Assembly: GCA_018466975.1 (NCBI GenBank)
Contig: CM031559.1
Location: forward strand, 3,144,854 to 3,208,853
Direction: 5' to 3'
Length of the DNA: 64,000 bases
Origin: Sparassis latifolia
Taxonomy: Eukaryota > Basidiomycota > Agaricomycetes > Polyporales > Sparassidaceae
The notes below the pieces were generated by a model. That model was not told where the DNA came from. It saw only the letters and a program-made list of their open reading frames with translations, and did not search any database. A program made the translations under genes and the position numbers. Shown in pieces: positions 11,279-23,926 of this stretch. How positions within the stretch are numbered: the stretch's first letter is position 1; every line of letters starts with the position of its first letter.

Positions 11279-14200
11279 TGAGCTGACCAATAGATAAGAG
11301 GAATGATTTCGCGGGGCCGGTCCATGTGACGGTTGTGCTGGTGAGCATGTCATTCTAGTACAAAGTGGAAAACGCCAAAACCTGGTCACGATTTCACTGG
11401 ATACAGGAAGATTTAGCTAACGAGAAGGGAAGGACCTGCAGGGATACGCGTACAGCAAGCGTGGTCAAAGAAGTCAAAGCGGCGCAGAAACTGCAGCCAT
11501 GCAGAGGAACTGCCATCCATGACTTTGACGGCTCGGGGTAGCGAAGGAGTAGGAGATACCATCGCGAGGCCGAGGATCGGGAGGTACGGTACACGACAGT
11601 GAAGCCGGCATCGTGGGGCTCTGGAGATGCGTTGCTGTTCGCTGCAGGTTTCTCTGGCGTGCATGGATATGGAAGCTGTATATTGGTCGAAATAGGGTGC
11701 ATTGCCGAATAAGTTGTGTAAGGCAATATGAGACGCGACTAGATACTTACTGACGGATGGTCACTAAAGAAAGTCCAATGGAGCAGGGTAACTCTCGAAG
11801 TTGACTAACAACGTCGAGCTTCCTGTTATCAACCGTATATTCTCGTTCGGAGAAGTCGGTTACAACGCACTGCGGTGTCGCCTTGCACAAAGCGTAACGG
11901 CAATCCGACGGCAAGGTTCGACCTTGGTCTGGCGACGACTGAGGAGTGCTGCTGGTCCCTTCTGGATACGTCGAAGCGGTACTTGGGCATTCTGATGCAG
12001 TACATGGAGCATATTGATAAGTGAAAAATATGCTGTCTGGGATAAAGAGCGCACTCACGAGTATAGGGAGTCCCCTTCTCAACATCCGAGTCGCGACGAG
12101 AGTCTACGAGGCGACGGCGACTTGGCTGTATCCAAAATATGGACCGTGCTTTTTCGTCGGTGTGCCAGTGCCAGTGAGACATGAGCACTGCGCGCTTTCT
12201 TTACAGCTTGCTTCGTAAGCATATATACTGAAGGTTGCCATCGATCACGACGATGAGGGCACGAGAAAACGCAGGGCAAACTGTGGGACTCACCAAATAA
12301 AGGACAAGGGGTACAACCAACACTGACAGATTTCGAAAAGTACTCCTCTTCAGGCTGAGGCAGGAAAAAGAGATGGGCGGAGAGCCTCAGTTGGTATCCA
12401 GTTTCGAACGATCCGCAGCGAGCGACATTCATCTTCAAGTTGAAACTGCGGTCCACCAGTGGTCGACGACTGGGACGTTCCATCTCCAGAATAACTACTA
12501 TCTTGGGGTGGAACTGTGTAAGTCCTGGCATCACCCGGTAAGTTGAAGGGGTCATCGTTGTGGGGTTATTTCAGAGTGAGGTTATGGTGACGTGGAACTG
12601 GACTCATCAAGGGGAACATAACAAGCGCGCTGTAAACCAGGCACGGGGTGCACCGCCGACATGCCAAGACATGCAGCGACGCCGCGCGGTAAGTTGCACA
12701 TGCAGACAACTGCGAGACGCTGCTACGACTAACTCGCTTCTCGTCCGCGAGCTGCTCTCAGCTCCGTACGCCAGCGGCGAAACGCAAGCCTTCAGTGAGT
12801 CAAGCTTTACAACTTGATCGGATATAGAACGACGTGCACCCGCTAGGTCTGCAAAGTATACTCCGGCTTTCCCCAGCACTGGCAGTGAAGCCACACGAAG
12901 GCTTGCGTCGGGCGCCGGCGGCGTCACTCTGTATGGCGCCGCTGCGACAAGCCGTTCTCGGCTCCGCAGGCCACGACCTTCGAGCGCGGAGGTGCGCCTC
13001 CGCGTAGAACGCACGTGTGCCCGCCAGATCTAAATATATAGTATGCTCTCTCGTTTTCCTCCGCGCCGGCCTGCGACACCCTACAGCTCGAGCTTCGCCT
13101 CCGAGTCACATAGCCAAGAGGACTCCTCCTGACTTTGATCGCCCCTCCAACATCAAGCCCGGAGGCGACCCCAAGCTCTGCCATAGACCCGTCGAGATAG
13201 ACCGTCTGGTCCGCCTCCTCCGGAAAGAACCCACCTTCGGACGTCTCAAAGGCGCTTCATATACGACCGGGCTCCGAGACGGACACCAGAGATCCGGTCG
13301 GAACCCCCGCGCGCTGAGAGGACGGGCCGTGGACGCTCGCTGCTCGACATATCGCGTCGGAGCGCGCCGGGGAAGAGCGTAACGGAGCTCTGGAAGGCAC
13401 CTCAGCACGAGGGGCGCGAACGAGGTCCCACCGCGCGCGGGGCGGCGGAGGGTGGGCAGAGGTGGGGAAATTGTATCCATGTACGCGCCGTTGTCCAGGA
13501 GCTTCGACGGTCGTACGGTACTGATCTCTCCCGCGCGCTCGCCGAGGGCGTCCTCACAGCCCGACTGCGCGCGCCGCTGGGTCGTCGAAGATGGCCTGGT
13601 GAAACGGGAGAAGGTCGTGGTTGCTCATCGGACGCTGGGATAGTGCGCGAGGACGGCCGCGGCCGCGGTGGCGAAGGTGGGGCGCGGCCGCGGCCGCGGA
13701 CGCTCTAGTTCGGTGGTCCGCTAGCAGTGTGAGTCGCGCCCGTGTTTGCTGCAGGTTATTGGACCGACTGCGGTCGATCCAACACACAACACACAGGGTG
13801 CCAGCGCTGCGAAGGAATCGAGACCGACTCGACCACTCGTCTTCGGCCAGCCACTGTCAGTGCAACGAGCGTCGGACACCTCCTTCACGCGCTTCCACTT
13901 CATCGTCTCCCGCACCTGGCGGCCAGACCTGCGCGCTTTGCGTTCGACCTACCCGACTCATCAAGCCTTGTTAAATTCTGGCTCACCCAAAAAGTCCACA
14001 GGAGCTGGTCGCTTTGGGAAGTGCGGAGGCGCGTCTTTCCCGTTTAAGTGGCCTTGTTTTTATCTAGTAGCGCGACAGACACCTGCGCACGGTTAATACA
14101 GACCGCGATGTATGCATGCACGAGTCGAGTCTGATAGACACGGAAACACTTGCGCTCCTAACGTACTGCGGTACATTAACAAATCCCGATCGTAAAATAA

Positions 14201-14337
14201 ATGTCCATCTGCGTGTGCACCGCTCGGAAGCGGGCCAAACGACTCTGCAAGCCCTCGGAGCCCTCTTTTGCAATCTGCCTCGCGTCAAGAATTTAAAAAA
14301 AGGAATTGAGACACCGCGCGCCCCGGTCCGCGCACGA
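11279..14337. other. GC-rich interval without a supported gene
   Basis: Long frames are open on both strands, as expected in DNA this rich in GC, and none shows a recognisable motif or good splice-supported reading. Two copies of GGCCGCGGCCGCGG, about 30 bp apart, lie at roughly 13654-13698 and form a strongly self-complementary CpG-dense site. The rightmost few hundred bases precede the 3' end of the 4-TM gene. Confidence 0.3.
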
Positions 14338-15079
14338 TCATACCTGCCGGATGCCCACCTCCTCCACCTCCTTCGGCGTGTCATCCACGTCCCGGATGGA
14401 ACCCGCCCTGCCGCCGGCCACGAGCGGGTAACGCGCAGAGTCGGCACTGCGCTCCGTGGTCGTGGTGTACGACAAGACCGCGGATAGCGCGCCGAAGAGG
14501 AACGCGATCCACGGGAAGACCGTCGCGAGGCGGACTGCGGCGCACATGCCACATCAGAACGGGGTATAAGCGGTGAAGGGGCGGTGAAGGGATGCGGAGC
14601 CACTCACGGTAGGAAATCGCGTGGTAGGTGCCGGTGGCGCCGCTCTGCGCCTGCACGGCCTGGATGACGCTCGGGGGCAGGGCGACGCCGTCGAGCGTGG
14701 CGGAGACGTTGGCCTGGCGGTTCGCGACGGAGTCCGTGAAGGGCACGAGGGCGGCGAAGAGCCAGACGGAGAGGAGGAGGAGGACGTGCGCGCAGATGCG
14801 GGACGCGCGGCGCGCAGGGGCGGAGACGAGGGCGGTAGTGAGCGCGGAGGAGGAGACGACGGCGAGGAGGGCGCAGACGACGGTGCTGACGACGCCCGAG
14901 GCGAAGACGTCGGAGGTGTCGATGGACACGGACACGCCGGCGGGTGCGCTCTGGCGGACCATGGTCTTCTGCCGGTCGGACTGGACGAGGGCGTCGATGC
15001 CGACGCTCATGCCTATGATGCCGAACACGGTGGCGAGCGCGAGCGAGACGAGCCGCGCGACTTGGAGCGGAGCGGACAT
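14338..15079 (-). CDS. Four-TM membrane protein, two exons
   Basis: Exon 1 runs 15079-14608 and exon 2 14534-14338. The donor GTGAGTGG and acceptor GCCGCAG join ISY to LRLATVFPW in frame. Four membrane segments are visible: VARLVSLALATVFGIIGMSV, VVSTVVCALLAVVSSSALTT, AHVLLLLSVWLFAALVPF and LATVFPWIAFLFGALSAVL. A loop with a possible N-glycosylation site (NVS) lies between TM3 and TM4, and the tail is short and charged (DDTPKEVEEVG). The topology resembles the MARVEL-like small membrane proteins common in Agaricomycetes, but I do not recognise a named family and give no function. The model reads cleanly. A TATAAAG box lies about 52 nt upstream of the start. Confidence 0.75.
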
Positions 15080-15130
15080 GGCGAGAGCCTAGTGCGGGGT
15101 GCGACCGCGGAGGACGAACGCTGAGCGCGA

Positions 15131-15137
15131 CTTTATA
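15131..15137 (-). promoter_or_regulatory. TATA box of the 4-TM gene
   Basis: On the minus strand the bases read TATAAAG, about 52 nt upstream of the ATG at 15079. That is a normal spacing for a fungal TATA element with a short 5' UTR. Confidence 0.5.
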
Positions 15138-16019
15138 GATCCATCGCGGACGACAGAGTTGGAGAGCTGACGATCCACTGCGCCTTTTTAGGATGTCTTC
15201 TTTCCCTTTTCGGATGCGTCCCCCCCGCATGATCGCTGTCCGCCACCATCCTCGGCGCGGAGCAAACTCCGGACTTTCGTTCTCCGTTCGCGCCACAATT
15301 TTCGGATCGGACACGCGCCACCTTCGTCGGAGGAAATACAAGCAACTTGGGAGCAGCGAACAGCGCGTCCTGGTAATATTAATACTCTCACCGAAGCGCA
15401 AGTGCTCCTCATGCTCGCCGCTGCCGGTGTCCGCCGGATGTGTCTAAACTCTTGGCATCTGAAGAACGAACGTCGGCGTCGAATCATTCCACGACGTCAG
15501 CTGCTAACTCCGCTCGAGTCGGACGTCCAGGGATGCAACGGAAATGGGAGTCGTACTGCGTGCGCCCGGCATGCACCAAACGAGAGAAGTCGGCTGGGAA
15601 TCCGCTTCGATACGTATCGTGGACCTCGTTTCTACCCGGCAGCACACCGATCTAGGCACGCCAGTCATCGTGGTCAAAAGCTTTCAAGTTCCGACTGTTC
15701 GAACTGGGCGAATGCTGACGCAGACGTGCAGCGGCGCTGGTATTGGTCGCGACTGCCGCGGTGACAGCGGCGAGAGGCGAGCTGATGGTCGAGGTGATAG
15801 GCTGAGGACCCCGCACATAGAGAAAAAATGTTTGAGAACCGTATATATATATGTATCGGACTGGTCACCGAGCATCATGCGTTCATTCATCACTCACGTT
15901 CGATCACACCGCCCTCGACGCGATCCCAGCTGAAGCTCATCGTTGTGAACCACCGACTCGCCAGTCGAGTGCGGGTGAGCCGTTCAGTCGCGCAGATACT
16001 TCGTACACGCTCCCGCAAG

Positions 16020-16190
16020 AATACGAACGTCGCTCACCTTGCAGACACAATCAACTCTCATCCTGCAGCGATCAGTACTTGCGTTACAAAGCTGCATCGG
16101 CGGCACGTAGTCCGCGAACCAGGAAAGAGCAGTGTGCAGGGCCCATGTATCACCCGAATCAACTTGATGCGATCCGCGCCCGTACCTGCG
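16020..16190. repeat. Direct repeat, copy 1
   Basis: This block recurs at about 17080-17275 in the same orientation. Shared strings include CGTACACGCTC, ACGAACGTCGCTC, ACTTGCGTTAC, GTAGTCCGCGAACCAG and TATCACCCGAATCAACT, in the same order, with scattered substitutions and an indel. Copies are about 1.05 kb apart. On the minus strand copies can be read as related peptides (SRTTC then SFVTQVLI), so it may be the end of a duplicated gene, but I do not recognise the product. Confidence 0.6.
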
Positions 16191-16299
16191 CAGCACTCCG
16201 CGCCAGTCGCCGGTATCCTCGTGGCCCATGCAGATCACAGTCGCCGCCTTCGCGGACTCGCGGCCGAAGATGCGAGTCGTCCCGCGCGATGGACCAGCT

Positions 16300-17079
16300 G
16301 AAGTCAAGCCGCATGATGGCGCGCTGTCGAGGTCGAGGGCCTCGGGCGGCAGGTACGTCCCCCGCGCGCGCGTCCTCGTCTGACTCGCTGAGCGCCGGGA
16401 TCGGCGTCCTGACCTCGTTTGTGTTCGCCCTTGTGATCCCGCAGATCCTCGTACACCGACCCCGCAAGGTGGCCCGTATCGGAGATGCGCGACAAGGTCG
16501 ACAAAGTGACGTCGGGGTCGCTGCGCCCCGGCGTGTACAGCAGGAGGCTCAGCCGCTGTGCGAGGTGCGGAAGGATCTGCGAGGGCGAGTCCGCGGCGGG
16601 GAGGAACGACGCAGAGCGCCCGAACAGTACTAGCGACGAGTCCGTGCAAATGTGGGTGCAACGACGCGCGATGGTGCGATCTGCGGATCGCGGTTCAAAA
16701 TATGCGGTTTACAGCCGCGAGTGCACGCCCTTGCCCGGCCGGTCCGCCTGGGTGCGCACGAGGACCGAGGCGAGTATATGCGGTTGTGTTCGAGGATGGG
16801 AAGAAGCGCACCTGCTGAGAACCTCCCGCCGAGTAGCACCTGCCATCGCCGCGAGCGTGCAGACGTCATCATCGCGGATGCCCGCGCCCTCAAACCCGGC
16901 GTCGAGTTCAGCATCGAGTTCGGCGGTGCTCGCTCCGCGCCAACGACAGAGGACAGAGGGTGCAAATACGACGCCGCACGCGTGAGGGACTTGTACAGGG
17001 ATGCGGAGGACGACGGGAGGAGCTGCGACGGTACCGGCTAAGTGTGAGTGAGCCATCCAGTAGCGCAGAGCGTACTCCG
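16300..17079 (-). other. Unassigned GC-rich frames between the direct repeats
   Basis: On the minus strand a peptide-like run (SLVLFGRSASFLPAADS, then LAQRLSLLLYTPGRSDPDVT) is open over about 90 codons and looks more protein-like than the other frames. I could not extend it through a consistent intron, and I recognise no domain. It may be a degenerate gene between the two direct repeats, or compositional chance. Confidence 0.22.
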
Positions 17080-17275
17080 TACACGCTCTCGCAAGCATAC
17101 GAACGTCGCTCGCCTTGCAGATGAAATCAACCTTCAGAATAGTCCCGAGCCTGCACGATCTCGATCAGCACTTGCGTTACGAAGCTGCGTCGGTGGCAGG
17201 TAGTCCGCGAACCAGAGAACAGCGGTACGCCGGGCCCGCGTATCACCCGAATCAACTCGATGCGGTCTGCTTTGG
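17080..17275. repeat. Direct repeat, copy 2
   Basis: Second copy of the block at 16020-16190. It keeps the TATCACCCGAATCAACT end and the GTAGTCCGCGAACCAGA core, and differs mainly by an insertion near 17150. See copy 1. Confidence 0.6.
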
Positions 17276-17858
17276 GGGAGGTCGTCTGGGTGGCACGGAA
17301 AAATGGTCTGAGGTGCGATAGCGTGTGCACATGCGCCTGCGCCTCAGAGCTGGTTCGAAACGCATTCCCTACGTGAACGAATCAACAGAGAAAAGACTCG
17401 GGCGTGTAGAGACGACTGACTCGCCATTTGCTTTCCTGCAAACTCGCGTTCCGCCATCTACATAGGAAAGCAATGAATGTCGAGCTGGACGGGTAGCGGA
17501 ACGGGACGACGGGCGAGAGCTCGAGACAACCAGCAAGGATCGGTTTTCTCAAAAGCGACAGGCATGAGATGAGAACAGCGACGCGGTAGGTCGAGCGCGC
17601 CGTATGTTGCATCTATTTACTCACGACAACAGAGAATGCGGCCCGTCCGAGATGAGTATGCATGTACGGAGGCACGTTTGGGCAACGCAGTGCGGGGAGC
17701 CAGAACGATGCAAAGCGATATCTAGCGCATCGGTTGCTGCAGCCCGAGCTCATCACGAGATACGACTCTACTTGTACGGCGCAGGAGACACCTGGAAACC
17801 ACCATGTACACTCATACAGAATATCACAGAATTGAGGACATAGCAACAGCAGCTGTTA

Positions 17859-20800
17859 CTACTTCGGCATGTACGCGTTCAAGATCGCCAACGCCTCGCT
17901 GAACTCTGCATCTTCCACCAACTTATCGAACGTCGCAACGATTTCTTCTGCTGACCCTGCTTCCTCCAGAATGTCCACGTGCGGCTCAGCAGGGAACGAC
18001 ACCACCAATCGCACCACTGGAGTACCGGGGATGTCCATGAGTTTGCGAGTCTTCTCGGTAAGACCCTGTCGTGACTTGGGAGAGTATGGTTGTCCGTCCT
18101 GCGAAAGACGTGCATGTCGATCGCGTTAGTGTTAACAAATACAATCGAGCATATATAAATCCTACCCTTGCACGATAGAACTTGCTGGGATCGACATTGC
18201 GGAGACTTGTCTGCCCTGCGGTAAGCGCTTCAACTGCGAGACACTTCACTTGGACCAACACCCAAACGAGTTGAACACCGCATCTCACGAGGAACATGAC
18301 ATCAGGACCCATCGTCGCATCCGGAAAGCAGAAGATACTCTTCGCGCATCTCAACCAGTCCTCGACTTCCTCAGGGCCGGAGGCTTCGTAGCCGAGCAAG
18401 GGGACCGCACGCCGACCAAGACCAGAGTCTTCGAAGAGGAACGTGCCGTCAGTGGTTCGTCCCGTGATAGAAACAAGATGCACTGGCTCCGATAGCCAAG
18501 CCTGTCCGTCGCTCTTACACAGAGTGAAGGCGTCACACAACGACGCAGCGCCATCCTTGAAAACACGAGCCAGTGCGATCGTCACGATGTTCTCCACAGC
18601 GAACCCGAGGGTAGATGCTTCTTCAACACCTTGTATGGGCCTTGCGACGAAGTCTCGCATCGAACGGCTAGGACGAGACAGGAAGTAGCGCAGTGCAGCC
18701 GCCACGACAAGAGGCTCGTCGATGCGCTGGGGTAATTGCTTGACTGACTCGGTTTTGCCTGTGAAATCGACAGGACCCTTTTCTGGCGTCACGCGAGCAA
18801 AGCCAAGGGTGACAGCGTCGACGAACTCTGCAAAGAACATGTGCGGCCGGTTCCGCACGACCACGTTCATAACGGCTCTGAAGATTAGCCCCTCGAGTCT
18901 GATGTTCCGCGGATCCCGCAGCGAGGAGAAATCGATCTTCGAAAAGACGGTAACCTTGATCACGTCGGTGTCAGGCTCGTTTCTCGCGAGGGCCTTCCCG
19001 TCCGACGCCTCAAAACCACCCGTGAGGACTTTGATGTAGGCGTCTAGAATCTTGTTCGCGGATGTGACGCCCATCCTTTGCAGGAGTAATGTGTACCCAG
19101 CGGTCCACCGGTGTCTAAAGAATGTTATATGGGGTTGTTCAGAAAGAACTGTATAAAATCTAGTCCCACCTTCCCCGGAGCCAGCGCCAAGCACGCTTCA
19201 AAATTTGGTCTTGAGTATCGGTCAATTCGCGGTTGGGCCAAACCCGGTTGATGATGTAACTTCGCATACGGTCCTCGTCGTCGAAAAATCCGGTATCTGA
19301 GAAAAGCTTCGGCCACATTATTTGCTTTCCCGTCGCGGATGTGATCAAGTTCGTGACGACGAGCTCTAGCGGAAGACCTGTCCCAGAGATAATCATAGCC
19401 TTAGAGAAGTCGGACCAAGCATTGCACATCTCGCCCAGCACACTTCCATGCCCGCCGCCAGAAATTGATGAACAGAAAGCCTCTGTTCCCCTCTGCGACG
19501 CGACCTGGGCTTCGTCAAGTGCAAAGAAGAGAGAACCGACATGGACATCATCGCGAATAGCTTTCTCTAAGTTGTAGATTCTAAGTGCCACCGCATTGTC
19601 GTCTTGAACTGTATGTATCGCTTGGAATAATTCATCGAAGATGTCCATTTTTCGGAATAGGCCAGAAGGTCGAAGTTGAAGGTACACCCACCGGCGTCGC
19701 AACTCCGCCTCGTTGATACGCAGTGGAGCGCAACGGAGGAAGAAATCGAAGATGCTCAAGCGTGCGAGCAAGACCAAGCGGAATGTTCGCGCAGCGATCT
19801 TGACATTATTTGCCAATGCATCGTTCTTGGTCGGTGTGAGGGGTACCTTAGGAGTGAATCCAGGATCGGATTGAAGAAATTTCCATGCAGTATCGACATC
19901 TTCGGATCCCAAGGGATGCTTTTGGTCATAGCATGACACCACATATAGGCCCCAGTAGCGGCACAAGCCTTCGACAAGCAGCGTAGTCTTTCCAGTACCA
20001 GAAGTATTGAACAAGAGGCTGGGACGATGTCAGCAAAGTACAGAACAGAGGTCATAGAATAGCCACATACTGACGATTTTCACCCTCCTCAGTTTCACCA
20101 AAGAGACTCTCGACTCTTTGTCGCACGGCAGGGTCCTTCTCAGACATACCTCCCATACCATCTATGAACAGGGTGCTGTCCTTCACTGCCGAGGATGGAG
20201 GATTAAATGTGGGGTGGTTGCCCGTGACGTATCGTTTCAGTTCAGGATATATTTTCTCTTCAAATTTGAGGATAGCACTCTCCATGTCCGCGATAGACAT
20301 CTGAGTTTGAGGCTGCCGTCGTGGAGGCATTATCAGTCCCGATGATGGAGCTTTGACAGGTGATCCATTGTGAGATCAGCGACATATGGTTCAAAATACA
20401 CCGAGAGCTTACTATAATTGATATCAGTCCCGGTTCTCTCAGACGACGGCGATATTGCGCCTGCAGGGAGAAGCACTGACGACGGTACGTATATGAATGT
20501 ATTTAAAGGTAGCATCCATAACGGAATATACTTACCCATATGGCGTACAGCAGCGAACCGTCCCATTCGAAGGGCTTGCTCTAACGCGGGTAGCATCGTG
20601 TCTCGATATTTGAGTAGAAGCTCAAGGATTTCGTCACGATCCAGTAGCGCAGGTTTGACAAATGTCTTGATGTCGCGAAGAATAATTTGCAGGAGATTAG
20701 CAGCAACCGTGAGAGGGAAGACCTGTGGAGAGATACCCTCCTTGCGGACGACCACCATTACCCTTGCATCCCAAGTCGCATGTTGCTCGTCGGAGAAAGG

Positions 20801-21137
20801 ATCATCCACATACTCCACTTCCGCCAGCCCAGCCTGAGGAGCATCTTCCAACCCACGCCCGCCCGCCAATGGTGCAGCCAGGTGAGTGCTTCCACCGACA
20901 ACAATGTCTTCTATAGAGGCCCGGGGAAACATCAGAGCTGGAACTTGATACCGGCTCCTTCACCATGGACGTACCAACAGCAGCAGGTTCTCCTACTGCC
21001 TCTCCGCTCACGGAGGATAACCCCTGATCATCGGGTGGCTGTGTCTCAAATTCAGCACCGCCTGGGAGGGCACGAACTTTCTTCCCGGATGATCCTGAAG
21101 GCGATGCAGGAGATATGACGCGTTTGGGAGGTGCCAT
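17859..21137 (-). CDS. Crinkler-type P-loop NTPase with PD-(D/E)XK-like nuclease domain
   Basis: Seven exons: 21137-20975, 20910-20536, 20460-20413, 20350-20071, 20018-19170, 19114-18166 and 18098-17859. They total 2904 nt, exactly 968 codons including the stop, and introns are 52-75 nt. The first 55 residues are Pro/Ser-rich and basic; a helical header follows (to about residue 195), then a short linker and a region starting MPPRRQPQTQ. The NTPase domain has Walker A LLFNTSGTGKTTLL (about residue 290) and Walker B SLFFALDEAQ (about residue 440). The C-terminus has GPDVMFLV followed by WVLVQVKC, the D...(Q)xK core of a restriction-endonuclease fold. This is the architecture described for eukaryotic Crinkler (CR) effectors and their large basidiomycete family, thought to act in the nucleus in conflict between organisms or against mobile DNA. 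Role here is inferred. No lesion was seen. Confidence 0.8.
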
Positions 21138-21992
21138 GTGAAGCTGTGATAGTAAACAACCGAGAAAGAGAGGAGGTAAAGGGGCTTTGGTTGCAATAGC
21201 TCGAGTACGTGAGCCACAGGCGGCAGCGCTGCATTGAGGTAGCAGTCACGCGACACGCGACTCTGGGATCCACGATCGCTGGAGGCTTGTCGATACTCTT
21301 GTTGAACTTGACCCATTGCACCGCAGGCTTCTCTCAGCTGGAATTCGACGATGATATTCACGGCGATTCTCAGATCTCAGGTGTGGTACCGCTGTGGCTG
21401 CTGGAATCGCGCCGACGTGGTATGTAATTTCTTGTTATGCCGTTAGCTCAAACTATTGGACTAGTTCTGGAGTTTCTTGATCATTCACACGCCGCAGTGT
21501 GAGTCAAGATGCTCGGTGCGTAATACTCTCATCTGATGATAACTGCATTTCTGATGAGGACTCTCCATGGTCTATAGATTCGCCCAAAGTTGAGCTTGTA
21601 CGCTCGCTGCATCGTGCGTTGCCCTGCTGCGAAAGCCGACTGGCCGTACACTCGGAAAAACCGATGCCCGATACCCGTGTGCGCAGTATCTCGCAAACGC
21701 TGTACCATGCCTCAAATATCTGCACCACGTATCGATACGTTTCCCTTCGATCCTGGTGAGAATACCCGTCTGTCGCGTGCAGAGTCACATGCAAGGGCAC
21801 CTGGCGCTCGGATATTCGTCAGGTGCTTTCCAGCTGCGTGCATTCCAGCCTGCGAACTTCGTACGAACGTGAATGCGCCGAAGTCGAAGAAGCTAAAGCA
21901 GTTCCTGCGCTGACATCTTTGCCACATGTGCTGCCTCAAATATGTCGCGGCTCTACGCTGGTGAGAGACCCACCTCTACCCGTCCTGCCCGA
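21138..21992. other. Interval between Crinkler and phytase-like genes; duplicated with the latter
   Basis: No gene is supported. It holds the divergent promoters of the two flanking genes. From about 21338 (CTGGAATTCGACGATGA) rightward the sequence recurs at about 32140, so it travelled with the phytase-like gene in a duplication. A peptide-like patch at 21860-21900 (RTNVNAPKSKK) has a counterpart at 32700-32740. Confidence 0.45.
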
Positions 21993-23926
21993 ATGCTCTG
22001 GCTTACTTTTGTCACCGCTTTAGCTAGTCTTCACGCGTACTCCTCACCTCTCGCGGTACTACCTCGCAGAGACACCACGGAGCCAGATCCGTCGTTGTAC
22101 TATTACGCCGAGCTCGCAGGAAAGACCTACATCAACAAGGTGCGGTCCCGCGATAACGAACATCGCTGAACTCTCTCACCGAGGTCGACTGGAAGGGTCT
22201 GGTCGCTTACGGATTCATCCCGTCGAATGCTACGGACATCGTGGGCGACACCATCGGTGGTATCGGAAGCGCGATTGGGCTCAAGCCATACACGTGGACC
22301 GCGAGCAGCGGCACATTCTCAGGGACGCTAATTGTCCAGCCAGATCGTGGGTACAACGTGTGAGTCCTCCATCCCATCGTTGACGGTTTTATGACGATCT
22401 CGACTGATGACTGCACCCATACCTGAACAGCCAGGGCCCGGTGAACTACCAAGGTCGGGTGCACGAATATGCGTTCGTGCTTCAGCCGTACTACGGCACG
22501 GGCAACCTTTCGTATGATGCCGCGGCGGAGACTTTGCAGCCAACCTACCTCGGTACAACGCTACACTACGACCGCGGGGGCGTGAACACGACCGGGCTCG
22601 ACGCGCTCGCGGTGCGTGCAGCAACGGCGAGGTACCCTCAGCTGGCCGACGCGGACCCGCAGATGCCTGTCGCGACGGTGCAGGACCCGCGGCTGTGCCT
22701 CGATGCGGAGGGGCTCGTTGCGGATACGGATGGCTCGTACGTAATTTGCAGTACGAGAATTGGAGGTGTACTCACTCGGCGCGGATAGCGTGTGGACGAG
22801 CGACGAATACGGGCCATACATTTACCACTTCTCCGCTGCAGGAGATTTGATTCAGACCATTCAACCACCAGAGGCGTTCCTTCCATACAGTTCGGACGGG
22901 ATGCTCAACTTCACGTCGGAGACAGAGCCTGCAACTGGGCGCGTCGGGAACCAAGGTGCGCCATACCCGCTATCCACCTGATGAGCTCCATCCAAACTCT
23001 GAACATGCAGGCTTCGAGGGCCTATCCCTCGACATCTCTACTCGCAGGCTCTACGCGCTCCTCCAGTCGCCGACGGTGCAGGACGGCGGGCTTCTCTCGA
23101 ACCCATCGCCATACACGCGCCTACTCGCGTTCGACGTGTCGGACCCGAACGAACACCCACCCGTTGTCGGCGAGTGGGTTGTTCCCCTCCCACTCTCAAA
23201 CTCGGGCAGCAACCTGTACGCCGCGAGCGAGGTGCACTTCGTCGCGCCAGGCTTATTCCTCGTGCTATCGCGCGACGGGAAGGGCGAGGGCGGGTCGTCA
23301 GACAAGTCCAAGTACAAGTGAGCGTGACATGTACGACACGATGTTAGGCATCTTTGACCGGTTCGCCGTTCAGGCAGGCGGGCCTATTTGACATAAGCAA
23401 CGCGACGGACGTGAATACACCATTTTTCAACGCCCCTGGTGGCGCAGTCTCGCCTGGGGGCACGCTCAATTCGACTATCACACCTGCGACGTACGTCTCG
23501 TTCGTCGACTACCTGAACGCGACGCAGCTGGCGCGGTTTGGGCTGCACAATGGTTAGCTCTCCAGCATATATGCGTCTCTATCAGAGCTTGTTCGCAGGC
23601 AGATGGCAAATTTCTGAAATGCTCGCGTTGCAGGTAAACCGGACGACGACACACTAATTGATGGGAAATGGGAGTCGCTCGCGCTCGCGCCCGTCGGAGA
23701 TCCAGCATATCCGGATGACTACTTCCTCTTCACCGCCGTGAGTCCGGCTCTCGATTCTTGGGGTATGATTTGCATTTACGCTATGCTGTGCTAGGCGGAC
23801 AACGACTTCCAGACGGAGGATGGGGTGTCGGTCGGGGTTTCGTACGACGCTGGGCTGAACGAGAATACCCAGTTTATGGTGTTTAGATTGACACTGCCTG
23901 GTGCGGCACCACAGTTGGATTGCTAG
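21993..23926 (+). CDS. Secreted esterase-like phytase family protein, eight exons
   Basis: Exons: 21993-22139, 22184-22359, 22431-22736, 22789-22955, 23011-23317, 23374-23552, 23634-23737 and 23795-23926, giving 505 residues. A signal peptide is clear (MLWLTFVTALASLHAYSSP). Hallmarks of the phytase-like esterase domain (PF13449) follow: GIGSAIGLKPYTW, DRGYNV, ATVQDPRLCLDAEGLV, VWTSDEYGPYIYHFSAAG, NQGFEGLSLDISTRRLYALL, LLAFDVSDP, EVHFVAPGLFLVLSRDG and YPDDYFLFTA. Several N-glycosylation sites (NVT, NAT, NFT) fit secretion. Members of this family are extracellular or cell-wall phosphoesterases. Substrate is unproven; phytate or another phosphate ester is likely. All introns have usable boundaries and the frame is uninterrupted. 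A broken duplicate lies at 32.1-33.7 kb. Confidence 0.87.

Noticed and set aside
10724..11389. A 221-residue protein on the minus strand
   Set aside because: Only its hydrophobic N-terminal part looks like protein; the remainder is Arg/Ser/Pro-rich as expected for a shadow frame in GC-rich DNA. I prefer the frameshifted small membrane protein.
20330..21137. Two separate genes, one ending at 20333 and one starting at 20330
   Set aside because: The stop and start would be two bases apart, which is very unusual in fungi. A 62-nt intron with donor GTAAGC and branch CGCTGATC joins both in phase, and the sum of exons is an exact multiple of three.
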